64,000 nucleotides of DNA from Meloidogyne chitwoodi (lineage: Eukaryota > Nematoda > Chromadorea > Rhabditida > Meloidogynidae). The notes beneath the pieces are model-generated. The model was not told the origin of the DNA and made no database searches. It worked only from the letters and a program-made list of their open reading frames with translations. Position 1 is the stretch's first letter, and the number at the start of each line of letters is the position of its first letter. Made by a program: the position numbers and the translations under genes. This document shows positions 48,238-60,235 of the stretch, piece by piece. The stretch spans positions 1,302,001-1,366,000 of the forward strand of contig JACZZP010000007.1 in the NCBI GenBank assembly GCA_015183035.1. The letters run 5' to 3'.

Positions 48238-51200
48238 ATGCCATTTCTTCAATTACTTCATAGATTTTCTTTTAGAAAATACAAAAAGGTTTTTTAAAAA
48301 TAAATTTAATATTAATTTAATATTTTAGGAAGAACAACAAGAAAATAATTTTAAAAAAATTAAAACAAAAAATCAGAATTTAACTCAAATAATAAAAGAA
48401 AATTTAAAAGAGAATAATTTAATAATAAATAATAATAAAAAAGAAGAAGAAAAAAATAAAGAAGAATTTAAAACTGAAAATAATAATATTAATTTAAAAT
48501 CATTTTCTTCAAATTTGGTTATTTTTTAATTAAAAATAACTTAAAATTAAAATATTTTAAAAAATAATATTTATATTTTAAAACATCTAATCCTCATTTT
48601 TTTGTTTTTTAAATTTTCCATAATATTATTTATTAATAATAATAAATTAATATGTAACAAATTAAATTTAAAAATTTTTTAATTTATCTAAATCAAAAAA
48701 AAAATAATAAAAATTATATTATTATTTTTAAAAATTTAGGAAGAAAATTTTGCAACATTTTGTCTAAAAATTCATTTACATGAAGGTTTAGGTTTAGAAG
48801 TACATGACACATTTAGAGGTATTATTTATTTATAAATAATTAAAAAAAAATTAAATTAAAAAGGAAGTAGTGATCCTTATATTAAATGTCAATATGGGGG
48901 TAAAACAATTTATAAAAGTGAAATAATATTTAAAGAATTGGTTAATTTATTTTTTTAATTTAATTTAATTAATTTTAGAATCCAAAATGGGATGAAGAAT
49001 TTTCTTTTCTTATAGAAAATATAAAAGAAATAATTACTTTTAAAGTAATATATTTAATTTAATTAATAAAATAATATTTTAATTTAAGGTTTTTGATTTT
49101 GATCGTTTTATGCGTGATGATTTTATGGGAACTGCTAATCTTTGTTTAAATAATTTAGAAATGTTAAAGTAATAATATTTAAATTTAAATTTTAATAATT
49201 TAATTAATTAAAGAAAAACAAATTTTAAACTTAAATTACAAGATCCAAAATTACAAGAATTTTTACCAGTAAAACCTTTAGGTTATTTAATAATATCAAT
49301 TACTTTAATTCCTTTAAATCAAAAAGAAAAAGAAATGGTTTAATTTAATTAAAAATATTTTAATTTAATTAATTTATTTAAAAGTTTATTAATAAATCAA
49401 TTAGAGGTATTATTTCTGAACGTAAAATATTAAATAAAATAAAAGAAGATGATGATCAACAAAGTTATTTTATTTATTAAATAATTTAATTAAATTTAAA
49501 TATTACAGAAAATGAATATTATAATGAAATTAAAGATTACCAATTTATTAATAAATATGTACTTAAATATATTTTATAAAAATAATTTTATTTTTTAGAA
49601 TTTTTGGTCTTCTTTTAAATCAATAAAAGATGTTGGGTTTTTAATATTTAAAGGTTAAATAAAATATTTAATTATTTTAATTTTAATTTTTATATAAAGT
49701 ATTTGAAGCAGAAGGATTATCAGCATTAGATATTAATGGTAAAAGTGATCCTTTTTGTGTATTAGAATTATGTAATTTATTTGATAAAACACATACTGAA
49801 TATAAAACATTAAATCCAAAATGGAATAGTTCTTTTAAATTGTAAAATTTAAATAAATAAATAAATATATTTATTTATTTATTTTTAAAGTCCAATTAAA
49901 GATATAAATCAAATAATTGAATTAACTATTTATGATGAAGATCCAAATAAAAGAGTTGAATTTTTAGGAAAAATTGCTATTCCTTTACTTGAGGTTTTTT
50001 TATTATTTTTTAAAATTAAATAAATAAATATATTTAGATATTTAATGGAGAAAAACGTTGGTATATTTTAAAAAATAAAAAATTAGATGGACCAGCCAAA
50101 GGAAGAATTCTTATAGAGGGAATTTTATATTTTAATTATGTTTGTTTTTTTATTTATTTTAAATTAATTAATTAATTATATTTAATTTAATTTTTTAAAA
50201 AGTTTAAAGCAGCATTACAAACATTTGAACCTAAAGAAATTAAAACAAAAAAACCTTTAGAACGTTTTAAAAGACAAAAATTTATATCAAATGCAAATCG
50301 CTTACGTTCAAATGCTAATTTAATTGTAATTATTTATTTATTTATTTATTTATTTAATTATTAATATATTTAATATTATTAAAAGTTGGAATGGATTAAA
50401 TTTATAAATTATTGTTTAAGTTGGAAATCTTATTTTCTTTCAATTTGTTCTTTATTTGTAATTAATTAATTAATTAAATTAAATAAATATATTTAGTTTT
50501 ATATTTTATTTGTAAGTTTAATTCAACTTTGGCATATTCCATTAATTTTATTAATTATTTTAATTTATAATTTTATAAATAAATATATTATTAATAATTT
50601 ATTATTATTAAATTGGGAAAGAAGAAGAAAACTTTTAAATTTATTTATTTTTAATTATTTGTCTAATAATAATATAAATAATAAAATGTAAATTAAATTA
50701 ATTAATTAATAAAATATAATTTTAAAATATTATAGATCAACCGATAATAATAATTCAACATTTAATACAGAAAAACAAAATAATTTATTTTTAGTCAATA
50801 ATAATTATGAAATTGAAGTAAATTAATTTATTTTAAATAATTTTTATTTAAAGCTTCAATCTGAAAATAAAAATCAAAAAAGAGAAGAAGAACAAATATT
50901 AATTAGTAAATCTCTTAGAGAACGTTTACAAGCATTACAAGAAACATTAATATTACTTCAATTAAAAGGAGATTTTTTAATTGGATTAATTGACAGAATT
51001 AAAGGGTTTTTTTAAATTTATTTAATTTTATTTTAATTTTAGAATTATTAATTTTACTGTTCCATTTCTTTCATTTCTTGTAATAATTTGTCTTTTTATA
51101 ATAACTTTATTATTTTATTTTATTCCAATAAGATTAATTATTATTATTTGGGGTTTGTTTTTATTTTATTTAATTAATTAATTAATTATAATTATTATTT

Positions 51201-51394
51201 TTTAGGAATAAATAAATTTTCAAAAAAATTAAAAGATCCAAATTATGTTGATACAAATGAATTATTTAATTTACTTTCTCGAGTTCCTATTGAAAAAGAA
51301 ATTGTAACTTTTTTTTTAAATATTTATATTTTTGTTTCTAATTTTTCAGATACATTTTAAGAATTCCTCTAGTTATGTAGACAAAAGAAAATAA
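48238..51394 (+). CDS. MCTP-like protein: two C2 domains plus two transmembrane segments
   Basis: Calcium/phospholipid-binding membrane protein of the MCTP group, which acts at the ER and presynapse. From ATG 48238: a basic start ([17 protein letters not shown]) and an Asn/Lys-rich disordered region. The first C2 domain (about 48745-49330) includes [41 protein letters not shown] and [14 protein letters not shown]. The second C2 (about 49690-50150) includes [29 protein letters not shown] and [15 protein letters not shown]. The MCTP C-terminal region follows with [12 protein letters not shown] and two hydrophobic hairpins, around 50400-50600 ([18 protein letters not shown]) and 51040-51160 ([20 protein letters not shown]), then [19 protein letters not shown]. 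The TAA is at 51392-51394. Most MCTPs have three C2 domains; I see two, so a C2 may have been lost or missed. The second C2 keeps Asp pairs but has Glu where the last loop Asp is expected. Confidence 0.83.
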
Positions 51395-53707
51395 ATAAAA
51401 TAATTTTTAAAAAATAAAAAGTGATAAAATTAATTAATTATTTAATATTTCTATTTTTAATTATTATATTATTTTTTGTTTCTTTTTATTACTTTTCTTC
51501 TACATTCTTGTCTGATCAAATGATTATAATTTTAAAAAATTATTTAATTTTTGATTTATTTAAAAATATATAAATAAATATTATTTATTTTATTTAAATA
51601 TTATTTTGCATTTAAATATCAAAAAAAATAAAAAAATATTATTTAATAGGAGAACAATTATTTATATTTAAATAAATATATTTTACAAAAAAATAATATT
51701 TTTACATAATAAAAATTTTTTTTTAATTTATTTGTTCTTTTGGCTATTAAAATAAGTTTATAAACCGTTAAAAATTGTTCTTTTATTTTTTTAAATAATG
51801 ATGTTTTTTAAATAAATATTTATTTAAAAATTTCTTTAGGCTATTATTTATATTTTGGTTATTATTATATTCTTTTTTTATTTAAATTATTAAACTTAGC
51901 TAAAAGTTTAATATTTCAAAGGAATATTTAATAATATAAGAGATATTTAAAACATTTAAATAATAATATTTATTATTTTTAAAATAATTATTTTATTTAA
52001 AATTTATTTTTAACTTGACAATAAGGAAATATTTAAATCTTTGATTCATCAAATTTATATATATCTCAAAAAAGCTTTAATAAAATATTAATTATTTTTT
52101 GTAAATTTAATTTTTTAAATATTTTTTAATTTATATTTAAAATATTAATATATACAACACCTTCATTAAATAATAAATGTATTATTATTATATAAAAAAA
52201 ACTTTTTTTTTAATTTCTGTCATTTTAAATATTTAAATAATAAATTATTTGATAAATATAATTGTCATTATTTTTTTTTTGAAAAGTTTTTTTAAGGATG
52301 AAGTTTTTTAAGATTTTTTTGATTGAGATAAATGACAGCTAAGTCCAATTATTTTCTTGTCCATATTGGTAATTCTTAAATATAAGGCAATTTATCATTC
52401 ATTTTTTGCTTAAAAATAAAATAATAATTATATAGCTATATTTTCACTATTTTTTTTTAATGGACAAAATATATTCTTTATTATTTTTAAAAGATATATT
52501 TTTACTAAATTATTGCTTGTTTAGGTGATCTTTTTAAAAATAAATTATTATTTTTTGGAAATATCAATTTATGATTTAAATAAAAATATATTTTAATATT
52601 CAAAACACAAATTATTTATAAATAAATAATTTAATAAATATTTTTAAATTAATATGTAATTATCACTCCACTTATGTATATATATTTAAAAGAATGTACT
52701 GAATGAGAGAAGAGATTGTTTACATATATTTTATTTAATATTTGATAAGCACTTACTTAGTATTTATTTATGTATTTACTACTTTTTTTGGACATTTTTA
52801 TTTAAAGCATATAAATATTAAAACATTTTATTTTTTTCTATTTTAGTAATTTTTTATTAAAAAGTTTGAATTTAATAATATTTTTAAATAAAATATTAAA
52901 TTTATTTATAAATATTTTTTAAAAATTATTTAAATTTTTATTTACTCAATTTTCTTATTGTTATTTTATAATTTTTAATTTCTTCTTTTTTTTCAAAAAT
53001 TAAATACCAAAATTTTTTTTTTATTTTTGCAGCATTTTTAGTTTGAAAAAGGGGATTTTCCTTACTTTTTGACTTAAACAATTTTTTAACTAAAAAAAGC
53101 TTTTGACTTAACAAAGCTTTTTTTATTTTTAACAAATATAATTTAAAAATATAAATAAATAAACTAGTAGTAAATTATTTATTTATTTTTTATAATAATA
53201 TTTTTTGAAGAAAATGTTATTCCTCTGTAGAAAATATATTTATTTATTTAATTTTTATTAAAAATTAATTATTTTTTTTTAATAATCTCACTAATTTTTT
53301 ATTATTTATTTTTAAACGTCATTTTAATTTGTTACTTTTTCTTAATACTTTTTTTTTTTTTAAAAAATCCTCGTCTTTGAACCTTAAATCCTAAGAAATA
53401 TTTTACTTTTTTATTTAAAAAAACCATTTTTATATATTTTTATTATTCATCCCCATTTATTTATTTAATGTGTTAAATATATAATAAATAATTAGTATAT
53501 TCTTTAAATTCATTTATTTTTTATAATTCTTTTTTTAAAAGAATTATTTAAATTAACATTAATTTAAAAATAATTATTTATTTAATGCTTTTCATTTTTC
53601 TTAACATTAAATATATATTTTAAAAATATAAATAATTATTTAAAATATTTAAAAATATTAAATTTAAAACTAATTAATTAATTTCAGATTCTTTTTAAAA
53701 AATAAAA
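51395..53707. other. 2.3-kb intergenic AT-rich region
   Basis: Homopolymer-dominated DNA between two plus-strand genes. Lys/Phe-rich open frames (for example 52938-53135 on the minus strand) reflect composition only. No repeat or RNA gene recognised. Confidence 0.5.
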
Positions 53708-54058
53708 ATGAAATCAATTTATTCTTCAATTTTACATTTATTTTTAATATTATTCATTATAATAAATATTTTTGAATATTCAAGGATTTATTGCTTTGCA
53801 TCACCAAATCGTCGTCCAATACAAATAACTCCTTTTTTATATTCTGATGCAGTAAATATTGGTAGTGGAATTGAAGAAAATATACCCAGGTAATTTAATA
53901 AATAAATTAAAAATATTTAAAGTTCAAGAAGAGCTATTTTCTCTCGTCAATTTATGCCTGAAGATAATTCAATAAATAATGGAAGAAGTATTTCATCATC
54001 AAATGGACGAATAATGCAAATATCACCATTCTTTTATTCTTCAGCAAAAAGGGATTAA
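53708..54058 (+). CDS. Neuropeptide-like secreted precursor with repeated QI(T/S)PF(L/F)YS motif
   Basis: Two exons (53708-53889 and 53923-54058) join in phase to 105 residues. A strong signal peptide (SILHLFLILFIIINIFEY, cleavage likely after CFA) is followed by a short prohormone-like sequence with dibasic sites: RR before PIQITPFLYSDA, RR before AIFSRQF, and KR near the C-terminus after IMQISPFFYSSA. The two PIQITPFLYS and IMQISPFFYS segments are clear internal repeats of one peptide. This plan fits a neuropeptide-like (nlp) or other secreted peptide precursor. I do not recognise the motif as a named nematode peptide family. No glycine amidation signal directly precedes the dibasic sites. 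Confidence 0.65.
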
Positions 54059-54529
54059 ATAAATAAAATATTATTTAATAAAGTACAAATTTAAATAAAA
54101 ATATTTAAATTATATAATAATTTTTAAAAATTTAATTTGTACTTTTAGAAATATATATATTTTGTATACCCAGTGAAGAAAAATAATAATCTCTCTTCTA
54201 CGTATTATTCATTTAAATATTTTTATATAATTATGATTGTGTGAGTTCATAATTTTGTGAGATTTTATAAATTGAATTTTTTGTTTAGAAAATGATCATT
54301 AATATTATTAAAAATAATTAATTAGTCTAAGGGTATTTTATAATATTTCTGCTTTATTTTCAACAAAAAATTCACAAATCTTACTACTACTACTTACTAG
54401 GGTGGAGGAATGACATTTACTTTCCCTAAACACCATTATAGATTTCCTATATTTATAAACCATTATATATATTTATGCTTCCCAACAATATTTATTGACC
54501 CATAAATTTAGAATTTTCTTTTTTTAAAA
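54059..54529. other. Intergenic stretch
   Basis: About 470 bases with 3' UTR-like AT-rich sequence after the peptide gene. A slightly more GC-containing stretch near 54390-54430 has no frame or structure that I can support. Confidence 0.45.
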
Positions 54530-55025
54530 ATGGGACAGCAAAATAATAATAATAATAATTTAATAATAAAATCAACAAAAAAACAAAGAAAATCCATGCC
54601 TATTGAAATATTAGTAAATATATTTAAAACAGCTAGTAATATTTCTTTAATTAATTTAATAAAAAGGTAAAAGAATAAAAATATTTTAAAAAATAAAAAT
54701 TAATTTATTTAAATTTTGACATATAAAATTGTTGAAAAGAATTTTTAATTTAAATTTTTAGAAAATTAAATTTAATTAAATTTAATAATTTTCAGAATTT
54801 ATTTAAAAATATTCTGAAATTATTAAACATTTAAATATTTTTAATAAAAAATATTAATATTTATTAAGTCAAACAACAAACTCATTAAATGAACTAAAAA
54901 GGGAAAATAATAAAACAAAAAAAGATTATGAATTAAAAAAATGTTGGTATAAATTTGCTTCTAATTTTTTAACTTCTTCTGGAATAATTTACTTTTTTGT
55001 TGGAGAAAATTTCAAAAAATTAAAG
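54530..55025 (+). CDS. F-box-like N-terminal exons, gene of uncertain extent
   Basis: ATG 54530 starts a frame with an Asn run and then MPIEILVNIFKTASNISLIN, which resembles the start of an F-box (substrate-adaptor motif of SCF ubiquitin ligases). A splice at about 54667 (AAAAG|GTAAAAG) to an exon near 54868 continues as SQTTNSLNELKRENNKTKKD, then ELKKCWYKFASNFLTS, up to a donor after KKLK at 55025. The next in-phase exon would be 55270-55495, so this may be the 5' part of the zinc-finger gene listed next. Composition differs: these exons are AT-rich while the downstream ones are less so, which leaves two separate genes possible. F-box assignment is tentative, based on one motif. Confidence 0.45.
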
Positions 55026-55269
55026 GTAATTTTTTTTTAATTTATTATTTCCATTTATAAATAAATTTTTTAACAACTAGAAATAATTTTAATTAAAAAA
55101 ACAAAAAAATATTAAAAAATTAAAATAAATACATTGCGGCGGAAATTGTGGACTTTTGGTCGCATAACCGAAAAGTACCTGAATTTTTTATATTTTATAA
55201 TAAATAAATATATCAAAAATTCAATTGAGGAGAAATTAAGCTTATTTTCTTTTTAAAATTTTATGAAAG

Positions 55270-55924
55270 ATTCTATCAGCAGAAGATGATGGTAGAAAAA
55301 AATCTTTCGAAAAAGTAACGAAGTCGATTGAAAAAATCAAAATACACTTAGAATTTGCCATAAATCAACTCAACGATAATGATAAAATAGTTGAGGGGAG
55401 AAAGATTTTGGCAAGTTGGGACGAACTAGCAAAAAAGACAAAAAAGTTTTTTGGCATTGTTGACCATGGTGGTGATGAAGAACTTTCATGTTCTGGTATT
55501 TTTTTAATTTCTAAAAAATTAATCTCCTACTATTGCTCTTCCGGACTATTAGAGTTTGTGCTTTTTTTGTCTCAAAAGATTATCCCATTTTATATATACA
55601 CTAAATTAATTCAAAAAGGCGCTTGATGATTGCCCAATACAAAAAAAATAAAAATAAAAAATGGGAGAACGAACTTCAATATTACTAAATTCCTTTTAAT
55701 TTACAAAAAATATTTTATTATTTATAATTTTAGTAAAGCGACCTCTTGAGCACAGTTCTTCTTCATCTGATGTGAAACCAAAACAACAAAAACTTCAGTG
55801 TGAACTCTGTAATGTTGAATTTAACAGCGCTTCTGCTTATTCGAACACTGCAAGACTGGAAAGTACAAAGATGCTGTTCAAGATGCAATGTCAAACCAGA
55901 CAGATAATTGAATGGACAAAATGA
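55270..55924 (+). pseudogene. Zinc-finger protein exons with an apparent 1-bp frameshift
   Basis: Exon 55270-55495 encodes a charged helical stretch (ILSAEDDGRKKSFEKVTKSI, IKIHLEFAINQLND, ASWDELAKKTKKFFGIVDH). It splices in phase to 55734, giving VKRPLEHSSSSSDVKPKQQK and the first half of a U1/C2H2-type finger, LQCELCNVEFNSASAYS. There the frame breaks: the continuation that completes the finger (EHCKTGKYKDAVQDAMS, to a TGA at 55909-55911) is in the next frame, as if one base were lost near 55841-55843. As written, translation runs on in a different frame to a TGA at 55922-55924. Either a recent inactivating deletion or an assembly error explains it. The intact-looking sequence on both sides favours a recent event or an error. 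Confidence 0.6.
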
Positions 55925-57400
55925 AAATAAAAAAAGTAAATATTTGTTTTCTTTTTTACATTAAAATCTCTCGAATTTTTAAAAATATTAAAATTATTAC
56001 CCCAATACTTATATATTTTTTTATTATTTTTTACAAAATTTAATTACCCAAAATCGTTTTTATATTAAAAACAATAAAAAAGGGTATTTTTCGTCAAAAT
56101 ACTAAATTTAATCAATTTAAATTTTCTAAATTAAAAAATTTTAATTTTTTAAAAATTTTCTTTAAAAAGAAATTATTGTTGACTTATTTTAAATTTTTCT
56201 AATTTATACTTATTTTTTCAAAAATATTCTAATTTCTTAAATGTAAACAGAAAGTGTAGAAAAAATATGAAGGAAAAGAAGAGTTTTTTTAAAGTTAAAA
56301 TATTTTCTAATTTTTTACACTTTCTATTTGACTTTTTATTCATAAATGAATTTTTTAAAATTAAATAAAAATATTTTTGATTTTTAAAACTTTTTATATC
56401 ATATAGATAAACTAATTAAAAACAGCTTTTCAAGTTCTACAAATGGTAAAATAATTGTCCCATTCACTAATACGAAAAAAGATAGAAATTACAAAATATT
56501 CCTTGACCTTATAAATTTTTAAAATTCAGATGAATGTTTCTCGATTTAAAATCGAGAAACATTTTTCTTTCATGGTTCATTCGATTAAGCATTTGAGCTC
56601 TTTTATGTTAAAAAAACATTAACTCCTAATTCCATCAACAGTCAAATGGACAAATTTATTAATTAATCTATACCTTCAAGAGGTAAATGAAAAAGAGTAA
56701 AGACGAAAAAGATTGGTGTGAGAAATGCTTTTGGCTTATAAATAAATATATCTAATGCATTGTAAGGACAATCTCCAGATAAACTCTTATTGGGAAGAAG
56801 TCTGCGCATCAATTTAACTTTAATTTAAAATGGCCTTAAAAATATTGGAATAAATATTTTTTAAGTCATTTTTTAATTTTTGATTCTACAAAAATTTTTT
56901 TTATTATTTTACTTTATCTTTTTTAATAAATTAAAAAAAAGTAATTTCTAGACCGGTTTAATAAAAAACTAAAATTTGTCATTAATTTTAAAAAGTTTTA
57001 AACACAAGAATTTAGGCAAAAATAAAATGATAAATTTAATTGACTCTATTTAATTTAAAATTTTATAGACAATAAAAAAATTAAAAATTTAAACAAAGTC
57101 TCTAGCAAACAAAAAAATATTTTAATTATTTATCAAAAAACTGGTATTTAATTTTAAAAATATTTAATAATTATTTAGAATATTTTAAAAAATAAAACTG
57201 ACATTATAGTGATATGAAGACAATATTAAATAAATATAAATATTATTTAAATATTGAACAATTTTTATTATTTTTCATTTTATTTAAAAATATGTATATA
57301 ATATTTAATTTAATTATTTTAATTTAATTAATTAATATAAATATAATTGTCTTTCTTTTATATTTTTAATTAAAAAATAATAATTTAGAAATAAAATAAA
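55925..57400. other. Intergenic region
   Basis: About 1.5 kb. A perfect hairpin lies near 56536-56562 (TGTTTCTCGATTT followed by AAATCGAGAAACA). Otherwise AT-rich with no coding signal. Confidence 0.5.
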
Positions 57401-57825
57401 ATGAAATTATTAATTATTATTACATTTTTGTTTTTAATAATTAATACTTTTTTAATTGGTAAATTTTATTTATTAAAAAATAATTTAATTTTATTTTTTA
57501 ATAGATGCACAATTTCTTTCAAATTCTGAAAAACAATCTGGAGCACCAGCAATGTAAAATATTTTTTTTTAATTTTTAAATAAAAATTTAATTTATTTTA
57601 AATAAATTAAAAAGATATGCTTCACATAAAGAACATGTAGGTAATTGGAATCCCGTTCGACGAAGACGTAATTTCCTTTCTCAAAATCAAGCAAGCAATA
57701 AAACACCAGCAAAGTAATTAATATAATTATTTAAATTATAATTTAAAATATATTTATTTTTAATTTTCCTCTAATTTAGTTATGCAACTCATAGTGAAGC
57801 TGTTGGAAATTGGAATCCAAAATAA
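57401..57825 (+). CDS. Secreted precursor with duplicated 'YA(S/T)H.E.VGNWNP' peptide exons
   Basis: Four exons (57401-57458, 57505-57553, 57615-57713, 57780-57825) join to 252 nt, 83 residues. The signal peptide is MKLLIIITFLFLIINTFLI, then DAQ. Exons 3 and 4 each begin in phase 2 and encode nearly the same peptide: YASHKEHVGNWNP and YATHSEAVGNWNP. The preceding exon ends also match (GAPAI and KTPAN, both from a CACCAGCAA-type exon end). The first copy is followed by a tetra-arginine site (VRRRR), the second by a C-terminal Lys. This is the signature of a peptide-hormone or neuropeptide precursor, or of a secreted peptide effector, that grew by exon duplication. I do not recognise the peptide as CLE, CEP, IDA, FLP or another named family. 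Expression and processing are inferred. Confidence 0.7.
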
Positions 57826-59305
57826 AAGAAAATAAAAATATTAAAAATAAATATAATATTCATTTTTAAATAAATTGATTTTAAAAAAATAAATTTAAGA
57901 GAATATTAGTTAATAAAATTGAAATTAAATAATTTATAAAAAAATAAATTAAATAAATATATTTAATTAAATATCATTTTTTAAGGTTTTAAACTAAATT
58001 TTATAATTTTCTTTCTTTCTTTTTTCTCTTTCTCTCTTTTTATATTTTCTCTATACTTTTCTACAACCTATTTAATATTTTATAAAAAAATATCTTTCTT
58101 TTATATATATTGGATATTTTTATTTATTTAATAGTGCTGACTGAGGGTGGCGCCGTTTCCCGCTTTTACACATTTGTGTTATTTATAATGAGTGAATATT
58201 ATTGTTTAATAAAATAAAAAGTTAATGATCATCACAATATAATTATTAGAATAATATCAATTTAATAATATTATGTTGAGTTATGTTAAAATGTTTTGAA
58301 TTAATATATTTAATTGCATTATTATTTAATTGTTTAATTAATTAATTATTTACAACTTTAATGTTGTTGTGCCTGAAAATGGCTGGTTGTACTAGCGGTT
58401 GTATTCGGTGGGAGTTACCATGTCAGCACAATTTTTTATAAATATAAGAATTAGTAGAGAATGGACAAATTAATTATTAAAGAATATTTAAAAAACAATT
58501 TTATATATCCACTAAATATAATTCTAATAACTTTTTTTTGTATTTTTTAAATTCTTTTTTTATTTGTTTTTAGACTGTTTGCCATTAAAGTAATATACAT
58601 TCATTTTTATCTTTTTGTTCAAATATATATTTTTTTATTTCTTTCGTTTTTATTAAAAAAACCTGCCTGCATATCAACAACAGCTGTCAATAATATATTT
58701 TTAGGTAAAAATAAATAAAAATACCTCCTCTCTCTATTAAAGGCAAAGAAATAAACAAACAACACATCATTGTTGATCATGAAAAAAAAAGTTAACTGTG
58801 AGAGAGAGATTGCTGTGTTTCTCATTAATCAATTACGAAATAATCTTGTTTTTAAGACTGGCAAATATTTTTTTGTTCATGAGACACTGTTTTTTTTTTT
58901 GAAATATTATAAAAATTTTTAATTTTTTTGGTAAATTGAAAAGATTTGTAAATGTTTTTAGTCTTTTTTTAATATAAATTATTTAAATTAACCCTTAAAA
59001 ATATTTATTTATTTTTATTAAACCATTTTTTGTGTTTTTTTATGACTCATTTTTAAAATAATAGTAATAGAATTTAAATAAATATATTGATTTACATTTT
59101 TTAAAATAAACAAAAAAGTAAATAAACATTTAAAAATGAGAATTAAATAAAAATAATTAAAAAAATTAAAATTAAGCTAAATACATAATTATTTTTAAAC
59201 AAAATTTATAACTGTTTTATTTGTAAAAGTTGATTATTTTATTAATTATTTTCTTAAATTTAATTTTAGACTAAAAAATAATTAATTAATTAATTAAATA
59301 AAATA
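57826..59305. other. Intergenic region with a possible structured RNA
   Basis: About 1.5 kb of AT-rich DNA with one GC-richer interval at 58135-58430, listed separately. An open frame at 58619-58825 on the minus strand has no supporting features. Confidence 0.45.
58135..58430 (+). ncRNA. Candidate structured RNA or small inverted-repeat element
   Basis: The interval begins GTGCTGAC (58135-58142) and ends with its exact complement GTCAGCAC (near 58419-58427), followed at once by a T-run (aattttttat) of the kind that ends RNA polymerase III transcripts. GC-richer blocks lie just inside both ends (GAGGGTGGCGCCG on the left; GGCTGG, TACTAGCGG and GGTGGGAGTTACC on the right), while the middle is AT-rich. 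This could be a roughly 290-nt pol III RNA closed by a terminal helix, or a MITE with very short ends. I could not match it to SRP, RNase P, 7SK or Y/sbRNA from memory. The strand is set only by the T-run. Confidence 0.3.
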
Positions 59306-60150
59306 ATGGAAACACTTGAAAAAGCAAAAGAAGAAGCAGAAAAATTTTCTGATAAAATTCAAAAAGGTATTAATTAGAATATTTATTAATTTTTGGTATA
59401 TTTTAAATAATTATTTTAGAAGTTCGTGATAGACTTAATACTCAAGATCCATATAATCGTGTTATTCAACAACTTAGAACTGCACATTTAATTGCATTAA
59501 GTATTGCGGTAATTTAATAATTATTTTTATAATAATTATTTTTATAATAATTATTTTTATTATTATTATTAAAATATTCTAAAATTTTTAAATAAAAATC
59601 AAAAAATAAAATATTTTAGGTTCTAACTTTATATCTTTCTTGGCGTGAGGTTAGCTTTATTTATGTGTTAATACCTTTATTGTTGGCTATTGGGGCACTT
59701 TGGTATTTTTAAATTAAATTTTAATTAAAAAAATATTTAAAAGTATTGTTGGCTTTCGTTGGTATAAAAAAGCTGATGGACGTGCTGATTTTAATTCATT
59801 GGTTGGAGTTGAAAAACCAGCAATTAAAGCAACGTCAGGAATATGTAAAAATAATTTTATTTTTAAATTTTTCTTAAAAATAAAATTTAAATAAATTTTA
59901 TTTATAAAAAAAGATAATATAATTATAATTATTTTTCAAGTTTTATTTGGTGGTTTTCTTTTTTCTTTGTTAGCACAATGGACTGCGCCTGATTTAGAAT
60001 CCTCTATAATTGGATTACTTTTTGGATTATCAAGGTTATTTATAAAAATTAAATTATTTTTAATTTATTTTTAGTTATGCCTCTGTATTAATTGGAGCTA
60101 TTTGTACTGCTATTGAAGTTTATGAAGGAATTAAATTAAAAAATCGTTAA
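59306..60150 (+). CDS. Small multi-pass membrane protein, unrecognised family
   Basis: Six exons join in phase from ATG 59306 to the TAA at 60148-60150, about 168 residues. The N-terminus is a charged helix (METLEKAKEEAEKFSDKIQK) with a conserved-looking segment QDPYNRVIQQLRTAHLIALS. Four hydrophobic helices follow: LIALSIAVLTLYLS, FIYVLIPLLLAIGALCIVGF, LFGGFLFSLLAQW, and IIGLLFGLSSYASVLIGAIC. The C-terminus ...GIKLKNR ends in a KxKxx-like basic tail that might act in ER retrieval. I cannot place it in a family; the clean phases and membrane segments make it a real gene. The second Merlin-type element starts 86 bases after its stop codon. Confidence 0.65.
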
Positions 60151-60235
60151 ATGAGAATTAAAAAAAACAAAACTTAAAAAATAGCCTCAATTTACTCAAA
60201 TTAATTTTGACAAAATTATAAAAATTATTTTTTAT

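Noticed and set aside
58619..58825. 68-codon minus-strand frame starting MRNTAISLSQ
   Set aside because: Hydrophobic but no partner exons, no domain, and AT-driven composition.
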